From DASYSL01 sp036003365 (GTDB taxonomy: Bacteria; Eisenbacteria; RBG-16-71-46; DASYSL01), in assembly GCA_036003365.1 (NCBI GenBank), contig DASYSL010000222.1, forward strand, positions 1 through 6,913: 6,913 nt of DNA, written 5' to 3'. A program made the position numbers and the translations under genes. This document shows positions 1 through 5,440 of the stretch, in pieces. The notes under the pieces were generated by a model. The model searched no databases. It saw only the letters and a list, made by a program, of their open reading frames with translations, and was not told where the DNA came from. Position 1 is the first letter of the stretch. Every line of letters starts with the position of its first letter.

Positions 1-911
1 TTGAGGCTCCAGCGGTTGATGAAGTGCACCATGTAGGCTTCGTTGCTGTCGCGCGAGAAGTCCTTGCAGGCGGTGTTGAAGTAGCCCACGCGGTCGTCCT
101 CGAGGCGCGGCACGTAGCTGTCTGTGGGCAGCTCTGCCAGCGAGTAATGGAGCGTGATGGGGATGAAGCGCTGATCGGCGATCGTGCCGATGAAGGTGTC
201 CTCACGATTGGTCGGAACGATCGTGAAGTCGCCCTCGAGCTCCATATTCTTGGGGAACACCTTGAGGGCACCCAGCGTGCTCTTCTTGTCGTCGATCCGC
301 GGCGGACCGTTCAGGGTGCCGCGCAGGCCCTGCACGATGTCGCCGTAGTCGGAGAGCACGAAGCCGCCGAGGTCGACTAGCATGCTGTCGCCGCGCTCGC
401 TCTCGATCTTCCACGAGTAGACGACCGAAGGCGCGTACGAGAGATCGACCGACTTCATGAGCGCCGAATCGCCGGTGGCCATGAAGCGCACATTGTCCTT
501 CAGGAGCTGGATGGTGTCAGCCTTGCGTCGGAAGCGCACGACGTCCTCGTTGAGCGTCGTGCCGCCGAAGATGCCCATCGAGCCGATGCCGCGTCCGATG
601 TCCAAGGCCAGCATGTACGGCTTGTCGAGCTGGTCCTTGCGGACGGACATGTACCAGGCGTCCTTCTTCTTGTAGACGCGGAAGAGGCCCGGCATCTCTT
701 GCGAGTCCTTGGTCACCGTGCCCCAATCCTTCATGTCCTTGTTGGCCGGAGCGGCGGCGGCGGGCTTGGCGGGTTTCTTGGACGGACCCCACTGCGTGTT
801 GTAGTCGTCGGCCCGAGCCGCGAGCGCGGTGACCGAGACGGCCATCGCGACGAGACCCGAGACGAGAACTGGCACACGCAGGGCCGGCCAGGGGGCGAGG
901 CGGGCTGTCAT
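1..911 (-). CDS. Secreted zinc-dependent metalloprotease (DUF5118/DUF5117 type), N-terminal part, cut by window edge
   Basis: The first 303 residues of a larger exported protein are visible; the gene continues past the left edge. The ATG at 911-909 is preceded by GGAGGA (922-917) at 5-nt spacing, which fixes the start. Residues 1-34 form a signal peptide with a likely cut after ALAARA, followed by an Ala/Pro/Lys-rich linker (about 43-60). Residues 75-130 (PGLFRVYKKKDAWYMSV, then IFGGTTLNEDVVRFRR) look like the DUF5118 region that opens this family. Residues 205-302 (FPKNMELEG, ITLHYSLAELP, YVPRLEDDRVGYF, ending FINRWSL) match the DUF5117 region with its PRLxDxRVGYF signature. Family members run to about 800-900 residues with a later HExxH zinc site; that part lies outside the window, so catalytic competence cannot be judged. 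The role is presumably proteolysis in the periplasm or outside the cell, substrate unknown. The gene is divergent from the decaheme cytochrome. Family assignment is from remembered motifs. Confidence 0.85.
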   Translation of the reverse strand, partial: MTARLAPWPALRVPVLVSGLVAMAVSVTALAARADDYNTQWGPSKKPAKPAAAAPANKDMKDWGTVTKDSQEMPGLFRVYKKKDAWYMSVRKDQLDKPYMLALDIGRGIGSMGIFGGTTLNEDVVRFRRKADTIQLLKDNVRFMATGDSALMKSVDLSYAPSVVYSWKIESERGDSMLVDLGGFVLSDYGDIVQGLRGTLNGPPRIDDKKSTLGALKVFPKNMELEGDFTIVPTNREDTFIGTIADQRFIPITLHYSLAELPTDSYVPRLEDDRVGYFNTACKDFSRDSNEAYMVHFINRWSL

Positions 912-916
912 TCGGT

Positions 917-922
917 TCCTCC
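917..922 (-). promoter_or_regulatory. Shine-Dalgarno site of the metalloprotease gene
   Basis: GGAGGA on the minus strand, 5 nt before the ATG at 911-909. It is close to the ideal anti-16S match and supports this start. Confidence 0.75.
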
Positions 923-955
923 GAGGAAGGGGAAAGCGGTTGCGATGACGAATCG

Positions 956-973
956 TCCCCGAAAAGACGGGGA
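956..973 (-). other. Small GC hairpin in the leader of the metalloprotease gene
   Basis: A 6-bp perfect stem (TCCCCG / CGGGGA) encloses a 6-nt loop. If the promoter candidate at 984-1013 is used, transcription would start near 977 and the hairpin would sit at the extreme 5' end of the mRNA, where such structures can protect against decay. No U-tract follows on the minus strand, so it does not look like a terminator. A 6-bp stem in GC-rich DNA can arise by chance. Confidence 0.35.
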
Positions 974-983
974 TTTGGCGCTT

Positions 984-1013
984 ATTGAATCTCCCGGAGA
1001 GGCTTGCGGTCAA
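984..1013 (-). promoter_or_regulatory. Candidate sigma70-like promoter for the metalloprotease gene
   Basis: On the minus strand, TTGACC (1013-1008, 5 of 6 to the -35 consensus) is followed after 18 bp by TTCAAT (989-984, 4 of 6 to the -10 consensus). The predicted start lies near 977, giving a leader of about 65 nt. It was found by eye, and chance occurrence is possible. Confidence 0.35.
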
Positions 1014-1111
1014 GCATGGAAGTCGTTTTCCGACAGCGACTAGCCGGATTTTCTGTCAGGACGTTGTGAATGATTCGATAGCGGCTGCTGGCCCGAAGTG
1101 AAACTGGAAAC

Positions 1112-1140
1112 TTGAATCCCCGACGTCCGGGCCGTAGAAG
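1112..1140 (+). promoter_or_regulatory. Weak candidate promoter for the mtrA-mtrB operon
   Basis: TTGAAT (1112-1117) and TAGAAG (1135-1140) are 17 bp apart, each matching 4 of 6 consensus bases. The start would be near 1147, leaving a leader of about 140 nt before the ATG at 1287. The match is weak; a different sigma factor or an activated promoter is equally possible. Confidence 0.22.
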
Positions 1141-1274
1141 GAAGCGAGAGCGGAAGGTGCCGCGCCGCAACGGCCCTACTCACCATGAGTCGGCCGCGAC
1201 AGCCCGGCGCCACCGAGGTCCACCGAACGCGATCCCAGTCCTCCCACCCGGGGACGGGACACGTCCTCCGCCCC

Positions 1275-1280
1275 GAGGAG
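1275..1280 (+). promoter_or_regulatory. Shine-Dalgarno site that decides the mtrA start
   Basis: GAGGAG lies 6 nt before the ATG at 1287. It favours this start over the upstream in-frame ATG at 1185, which would add 34 charged residues in front of the signal peptide. Confidence 0.7.
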
Positions 1281-1286
1281 TGTCGG

Positions 1287-2213
1287 ATGCGCCGGTCGTG
1301 GTGGGTATCGACCATCTTCGTCGCCTTGCTTGCCGTGGCCGTCTTCGCCGCCCGGCCGCAAGGCCTCCAATCCGAGCCGGTCGCCACCTTCGTGGGCTCC
1401 GAGAAGTGCAAGGAGTGCCACGAGCCCGAGTACAAGGAATTCGCCGCCGGCGCCCACGGCCAGGCGGCGGGCGACAGCGTGCTCATCGGTCAGTCGGTCA
1501 ACTGCGAGACCTGTCACGGCCCCGGCTCACGCCACGTCGCAGCCGACGGTGACACCGAGAAGCCCGGCTTCTGGGACGTGCGCAATTTCAAGAAGATGAC
1601 GGTGGCCGAGATCAACGGCACCTGCCGCACCTGCCACAAGGCCGGCGAGCAGTTGCACTGGGACAACAGCATGCACGCCCGCGAGGACCTGGCGTGCACG
1701 TCCTGCCACTCGATGCACCACCCGCAAGACGTCTCGAAGCAAGCCATGCTCAACAACTCGAACACCAACGAGCTGTGCCTCTCGTGCCACCGCAACAAAC
1801 GCCTCGGCGTCACGCGCTCGAGCCACATGCCGCTCGCCGAAGGCGGCATGAACTGCGCCGACTGTCACAATCCCCACGGCTCGTCGAGCGATCACATGAT
1901 CCGCTTCGCCTCGACCAACGAGCTGTGCGAGAGCTGTCACACCGACAAGCGCGGGCCTTTCCTGTGGGAGCACGCGCCGGTGCGCGAGAACTGTCTCAAC
2001 TGCCATGAGCCGCACGGTTCGAACAACGACAAGCTCCTGGCGGGCAAGAAACCGTACCTGTGTCAGCGCTGCCACATCGGGACGCGCCATCCGAGCACGC
2101 TGTACGACAACCCCGATCTGGCGAGCAACCGGCTGTTCAACCGCTCCTGCACCAACTGCCATTCGCAGATCCACGGCTCGAACCATCCCTCGGGCCAGTT
2201 CTTCTTGCGATAG
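1287..2213 (+). CDS. mtrA: Decaheme c-type cytochrome, MtrA/PioA/DmsE family
   Basis: This 308-residue periplasmic multiheme cytochrome inserts into an MtrB-type barrel and carries electrons across the outer membrane. Exactly ten CXXCH heme-binding motifs are present, at residues 41, 73, 113, 137, 164, 190, 214, 236, 259 and 288. The count and length match MtrA (10 hemes, about 330 residues) and DmsE. Candidate distal His ligands include H57, H83, H130, H144/145, H180, H197, H229, H243, H268, H296 and H300. Residues 1 to about 21 form a signal sequence (basic MRR, then a hydrophobic core) for Sec export and periplasmic heme attachment. The start at 1287 is chosen from the GAGGAG site and this signal peptide; an in-frame ATG at 1185 exists but lacks both. 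The gene lies 9 nt upstream of mtrB in the same operon. The direction of electron flow (metal or DMSO reduction versus Fe(II) oxidation) cannot be read from the sequence. Confidence 0.95.
   Translation: MRRSWWVSTIFVALLAVAVFAARPQGLQSEPVATFVGSEKCKECHEPEYKEFAAGAHGQAAGDSVLIGQSVNCETCHGPGSRHVAADGDTEKPGFWDVRNFKKMTVAEINGTCRTCHKAGEQLHWDNSMHAREDLACTSCHSMHHPQDVSKQAMLNNSNTNELCLSCHRNKRLGVTRSSHMPLAEGGMNCADCHNPHGSSSDHMIRFASTNELCESCHTDKRGPFLWEHAPVRENCLNCHEPHGSNNDKLLAGKKPYLCQRCHIGTRHPSTLYDNPDLASNRLFNRSCTNCHSQIHGSNHPSGQFFLR
1764..2030 (+). repeat. Internal tandem two-heme repeat within mtrA
   Basis: Residues 160-202 (1764-1892) and 210-248 (1914-2030) share one plan: TNELCxSCH, a basic patch containing KR, a single His, then CxxCHxPHGS followed by a Ser/Asn-rich stretch ending in D. 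The two copies hold hemes 5-6 and 7-8. This indicates internal duplication, consistent with the repetitive heme wire of MtrA-type cytochromes. Confidence 0.65.
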
Positions 2214-2217
2214 GAGG
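2212..2217 (+). promoter_or_regulatory. Shine-Dalgarno site of mtrB overlapping the mtrA stop codon
   Basis: AGGAGG begins inside the TAG stop of mtrA (2211-2213) and lies 5 nt before the mtrB ATG. The arrangement suggests coupled translation and a matched cytochrome-to-barrel ratio. Confidence 0.75.
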
Positions 2218-2222
2218 CGAGC

Positions 2223-4337
2223 ATGAGAGCGAGAGCGGCTTCCTTCGCGATCTTGGCGGCGCTCCTCGCCGCGAGCCCCTCGCGCGCCGATGTCGACGGA
2301 TTCATCTCGGCCGGGACCATGTGGTGGGCGCAGTCCGCCAACGAGGCCACGTTTCAGGAATTCCGTGAGGTGCCGCAGGGCGCGTTCCTCGAGAGCTTTC
2401 TCTTCCGCCAGTGGAACGGCCCCGTGGCGCTCGTGATCTCGGGCGAGAACGCCATCCGCAAGAACGCCAACTACGACGTCACGCTCGCCAAGGGCGCCAA
2501 GGTCCGCCTTGACGTCGGCTATCAGCAGATTCCGCACCTGTTCAGCCAGGTGGCGCGCATCGGCTATTACGAGACGGGGCCGGGCACCTTCGTGCTGCCG
2601 GATTCTCTGCAGATCGCCAACCAGCGTGTGCCCGCGAGCTACAACTCGCGCATGAACGACTACCTCAATCAGTCGGCCGACGACGCCCGGCTCTCTTTCC
2701 GCACCGACATCCTGAGAGGGCGGCTGCGGGCGCGTCCGCAAAGGGGCTGGCAGTTCGACGTCACCGCGGTGCGGCGCAAGCGCGACGGCCGCAAGGCGTA
2801 CGGCGGCACGTTCGGATTCTCGAACGCGGTCGAGATGGTCGAGCCGATCAACGAGAGCATGCTCGACGTCGACGGCCTGGCGAACTGGACCGGGAAAAAG
2901 GTCAACGTGCGCGCCGGCATCGGCGTCTCGAGCTTCGACAATCGCGTGAACGCTCTGGTGTGGGACAATCCGCAGCGCTTCACCGACAGCCCCACGGCTT
3001 CGGGCCGCGGACGGCTCGATCTCTATCCCAACAACGACGCGTTCCGCGGTCGCCTGGGCGCGAGCTGGCAGGTGCAGAGCAAGACCTCGCTCGATGTCGA
3101 GGCGACGGCCAGCCGGCAGTCGCAGGATGACGCCTGGCTGCCGTTCACCATCAACAGCGCGATTCCGCAGTCGAGCCCCGATTCATTGCCGGGCCGGAGC
3201 ACCGACGCCAAAGCCGTCGAGTGGACGGGCGACGTGCGCCTGCACAGTCGTGCCTTGACGCCGAGTGTGCTCGCCACCGTGCGCTTGCATCATCATCACT
3301 ACGACAACAATACGCCGGTGTGGACGTTCGCCGGACGCTCGGCCTACGACAACGCCTGGACGCCGGGACCGTTCTCGACCAATCCGTTCGGCAACCAGCA
3401 GACGACGGCGGGCGCCGACGTCGACTGGAATGCGATCCATCACGTGCAGCTCTCGGGCACGGCCGAGATGCGCTATCGGGAGCACACGCTGCGCGAGGGC
3501 AGCAAGGACGAAGAGCCTTTCTTCCAGGGCATGGTGCACGTGAATCCCTCGGACGATCTGCGCCTGAAAGCCTTCGCCAGCTACGCGCACCGCTATCTCA
3601 CCGAGTTCGATGAGGCGGAATTGGCCGATCAGGGCGAGCAGCTCGGGCTCCGTCGCTACGACATCGCCAACCGCAAGCAGGGCCGCGCGGGGGCCGAGAT
3701 CGAGGCCGACCTGACGAGCGATTTCGACGTCGCCTTCGAGTACAGCTACGAGCGCAACCATTTCGACGAGACGGTGTACGGGCTGCAGGAGGAGCGCGTG
3801 CAGGGCGGGCTCGTGCAGGGAACCCTGCACGCCTCGAGCGATCTCGATTTGAACGCGGGATACGGCGTGTCGTGGCCGATCACGCGCCAGGCCTCCAATG
3901 AGAGCAACGCGCCGCCGCCGCCCACGCCGGACGCCCCGACCAACTGGTGGGCGACGATCCACGACCGCAGCGAGTGGGCGACCGCGGGAGCGATCTGGTG
4001 GGCGCTGCCCAAGAAGCTCAACTTCAATCTGAACTACACCTACAGCCGCGACCAGACCGACTACGACCTCATGAACGCGGCCAACACGGCGGTCGACGTG
4101 CCCAACACGTTCTATCGCCGGCACATCGTGGAGGCGGAGGCGCTGTGGCGCGCGCGCTACCACACGGACTTGTCGCTGCGCTACGGCTACGACTTCTTCG
4201 ACGTGGCGGACTTCGCCAATCAGGACATCCCGCTGCTCGGGCCGACGGCGACCGCCGGAACCGCCATCTATCTCGGCGACAACGTGCGGCCCTACGTCGC
4301 CAACATGGTCTCGGTGGTGTATTCGCGGCGCTTCTAG
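2223..4337 (+). CDS. mtrB: MtrB/PioB family decaheme-associated outer-membrane beta-barrel
   Basis: This 704-residue outer-membrane barrel is expected to sheath the decaheme cytochrome encoded just upstream, so that electrons can cross the outer membrane. Residues 1-22 form a signal peptide (cut after PSRA). The rest is a run of alternating amphipathic beta strands with polar, Asp/Asn-rich turns, and the chain ends in the aromatic signal VVYSRRF, with the terminal Phe recognised by the BAM machinery. Residues 191-210 (KAYGGTFGFSNAVEMVEPIN) resemble a conserved MtrB/PioB block. The length matches the family (about 650-800; solved MtrB has 26 strands). I find no cysteine at all, so the N-terminal CXXC pair of Shewanella MtrB is absent. 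HHHH at 356-359 and a Pro-rich segment at about 564-573 probably lie in loops. Its ribosome binding site overlaps the mtrA stop. No MtrC-like outer-surface cytochrome follows; the next gene converges after 3 bp. Confidence 0.93.
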   Translation: MRARAASFAILAALLAASPSRADVDGFISAGTMWWAQSANEATFQEFREVPQGAFLESFLFRQWNGPVALVISGENAIRKNANYDVTLAKGAKVRLDVGYQQIPHLFSQVARIGYYETGPGTFVLPDSLQIANQRVPASYNSRMNDYLNQSADDARLSFRTDILRGRLRARPQRGWQFDVTAVRRKRDGRKAYGGTFGFSNAVEMVEPINESMLDVDGLANWTGKKVNVRAGIGVSSFDNRVNALVWDNPQRFTDSPTASGRGRLDLYPNNDAFRGRLGASWQVQSKTSLDVEATASRQSQDDAWLPFTINSAIPQSSPDSLPGRSTDAKAVEWTGDVRLHSRALTPSVLATVRLHHHHYDNNTPVWTFAGRSAYDNAWTPGPFSTNPFGNQQTTAGADVDWNAIHHVQLSGTAEMRYREHTLREGSKDEEPFFQGMVHVNPSDDLRLKAFASYAHRYLTEFDEAELADQGEQLGLRRYDIANRKQGRAGAEIEADLTSDFDVAFEYSYERNHFDETVYGLQEERVQGGLVQGTLHASSDLDLNAGYGVSWPITRQASNESNAPPPPTPDAPTNWWATIHDRSEWATAGAIWWALPKKLNFNLNYTYSRDQTDYDLMNAANTAVDVPNTFYRRHIVEAEALWRARYHTDLSLRYGYDFFDVADFANQDIPLLGPTATAGTAIYLGDNVRPYVANMVSVVYSRRF

Positions 4338-4343
4338 TTTCTA
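4333..4343. other. Convergent stop codons within a short inverted repeat
   Basis: CTAG-TTT-CTAG holds the TAG stop of mtrB (4335-4337) and, on the other strand, the TAG stop of the four-helix protein gene (4343-4341), with 3 bp between the two genes. There is no room for a terminator between them, so transcripts from each side probably run into the opposite gene. The repeat is too short to terminate transcription itself. Confidence 0.6.
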
Positions 4344-4862
4344 GTCGGTCGGGGAGTCGTCCTCGGGAACCACGAGCGGCGCCCGGCGCGCCGGCATGAA
4401 GAGATAGAGCGCGAGGCCGGCGAGCAAGATCCCGAGCGAGATCTGCAAGACGAGAAAACACGCCACCTTGAGCGGCGCCCACGAGGCCGAGCCAAAGCGC
4501 ACGAGCCACGACGCCGCTTCGCCGCCCAGCGCCGAGCCGAAGGTCGACAGCACGAGCGTCGCGCGCGCGCGGTTGGACCACGGGATGAAGATGGCGAGGT
4601 GGGTGAGGAGAAGCGCGACCAGGGCCATCATCGGCAGGTGGATGTGCGTGGTCTCGAGCATGGAGCCATAAGTGCGCGGCTCGATGAAGTCGGCCTCGGA
4701 GCCGCGGTAATAGCGCGCCACGCTCGCCGGGTCGAGTCCCATGCGCTGGAAATACATGAGCGCGTTGGTGACCCAGAGGCCGGTCAGGAGGACGAGCGTT
4801 CCGCCAAGCGTGAGACGCATCATGGGATGGTTGCGAAAGCCGCCATTCTGCAGATAGCGCAT
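4341..4862 (-). CDS. Four-helix inner-membrane protein, unknown function, last gene of the flavin operon
   Basis: This 173-residue integral membrane protein does not match a family I can name with certainty. Hydrophobic segments lie at about residues 17-38, 69-93, 100-122 and 130-155; the C-terminal tail is short and acidic (PEDDSPTD). Histidines H73 and H75 (TTHIHLP) open helix 2 and H88 (LLTHLA) is near its other end. A 13-15 residue spacing on one helix recalls b-heme ligation, but no second set of membrane His is visible, so heme binding is speculative. A segment between helices 1 and 2 (YYRGSEADFIEPRTYGSMLE) looks family-specific. The ATG overlaps the stop of the FMN-binding gene by one base (TGATG), implying translational coupling; the open frame extends further upstream, but only inside that gene. 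Context suggests an inner-membrane electron-transfer or assembly partner of the flavoprotein. Confidence 0.75.
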   Translation of the reverse strand: MRYLQNGGFRNHPMMRLTLGGTLVLLTGLWVTNALMYFQRMGLDPASVARYYRGSEADFIEPRTYGSMLETTHIHLPMMALVALLLTHLAIFIPWSNRARATLVLSTFGSALGGEAASWLVRFGSASWAPLKVACFLVLQISLGILLAGLALYLFMPARRAPLVVPEDDSPTD

Positions 4863-5440
4863 CAGGGGTGGTTCTCCGCGCGCGTGACCAGCGCCGCCAG
4901 CGCCAAGGCGCGCCTGCCGCACGCCGCCACGGCCCGGCCGCTCAAGGTGGCGCCCGCGAGGTGGGGCAAAGACTTGCCGGGCTCGAGCGTGGTCGCGCTC
5001 GCTTGCCCGCGCGCGCGATCGAGCCAGCGCCCGGGCGGGCGGAAGTCGTCCGGCTCGTTCCATGCCAGAACTTCGATGGCGCGGATGGCGCCCGCCGGAT
5101 CGAGGGCGATGAGCAGGGTCTCGGTCTGGGTGCGCACCACGTTCTGGTCGACGAAGGCGAGGCCGAGCGCCGTATCGCCGCGCGCGATCTCGTAATAAGT
5201 GACCCGATGCGCGTCGAATGGCGCGCGGGCCGCGCGCTTGACCGCCTCGACTTGGGCGTCGGTCAGGTAGGCGGTGCGCGCCTGCGCGCGGGCGCCGGCG
5301 CCGTAGATCTGGGCAATCGCCTGATCGCGCGTCAGAAGGACGCGCGCCGAGGCCGGGGTGATCCCGGCGCCGGCCCCGGCCCCCGCCTCCAGCGCGAGCG
5401 CCGTCGCGCCTAGAACAAGTACGCGACCGAGAAATTCCAT
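4862..5440 (-). CDS. Exported FMN-binding-domain protein, probable ApbE flavinylation substrate
   Basis: This 192-residue periplasmic flavoprotein candidate would carry covalently bound FMN as an electron carrier. It begins with a signal peptide (hydrophobic VLVLGATALAL, then an Ala/Gly repeat, likely cut near ASA at 30-32). The middle reads like the FMN-binding family: LTRDQAIAQIYG (36-47), TAYLTDAQVEAVKRAA (56-71), NVVRTQTETLLIALDPAG (100-117), IEVLAWNEPDDFRPPGRWL (122-140). The C-terminal LAGATLSGRAV (161-171) corresponds to the SGATxT flavinylation motif of NqrC and RnfG, with Ser167 at the acceptor position where Thr is usual; flavinylation on Ser is plausible but unproven. The ATG lies inside the end of the upstream porin ORF (31-nt overlap) and the stop overlaps the next start. 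The Shine-Dalgarno is weak, so coupled translation is likely. Helix 1 could instead remain as a membrane anchor. Confidence 0.82.
   Translation of the reverse strand: MEFLGRVLVLGATALALEAGAGAGAGITPASARVLLTRDQAIAQIYGAGARAQARTAYLTDAQVEAVKRAARAPFDAHRVTYYEIARGDTALGLAFVDQNVVRTQTETLLIALDPAGAIRAIEVLAWNEPDDFRPPGRWLDRARGQASATTLEPGKSLPHLAGATLSGRAVAACGRRALALAALVTRAENHP

Larger units (their letters stand above)
912..1286. other. Divergent intergenic region (375 bp)
   Basis: This stretch separates the leftward metalloprotease from the rightward mtrA-mtrB operon and must hold both promoters. I see candidate sigma70-like elements for each direction, one short perfect hairpin at 956-973 and a ribosome binding site at each end. 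Short ORFs cross it on both strands, but none has a convincing ribosome binding site, domain or signal peptide. I found no tRNA, direct-repeat operator or obvious riboswitch. Confidence 0.7.

Noticed and set aside
24..1043. Short plus- and minus-strand open frames over the metalloprotease region
   Set aside because: The minus-strand frame starting at 911 gives a signal peptide plus family motifs and stays open to the edge; the others are shadows.
1185..1286. Upstream in-frame start for the decaheme cytochrome
   Set aside because: It would add 34 polar residues before the signal peptide, whereas the ATG at 1287 has GAGGAG at good spacing and starts directly at the signal peptide.
1112..1552. 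Plus-strand open frame overlapping the leader and 5' part of mtrA
   Set aside because: Arg/Pro-rich translation with no domain, out of frame with mtrA.
1527..2741. 404-codon open frame on the minus strand across mtrA and the start of mtrB
   Set aside because: It is antisense to ten in-frame heme motifs and a clear signal peptide. Its translation is Arg/Val/Ala-rich with no domain, a typical artefact of GC-rich DNA.
3183..4163. 326-codon open frame on the minus strand within mtrB
   Set aside because: Low-complexity Arg/Val/Gly composition, antisense to a well-supported barrel, with no recognisable domain.
4863..5063. N-terminal extension of the four-helix protein frame
   Set aside because: The extension is Arg-rich, non-hydrophobic and lies inside the FMN-binding gene. 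The ATG at 4862 sits in a TGATG overlap and precedes the membrane helices.
5340..5395. GC-rich Ala/Gly repeat in the FMN-binding gene as a possible regulatory or mobile repeat
   Set aside because: It encodes the AGAGAGAG end of the signal peptide. It is codon-level low complexity only, with no copy elsewhere in the window.
4599..5413. Plus-strand open frames opposite the flavin operon
   Set aside because: Antisense to signal peptides, membrane helices and the FMN motif; the translations are Ala/Arg-rich without domains.
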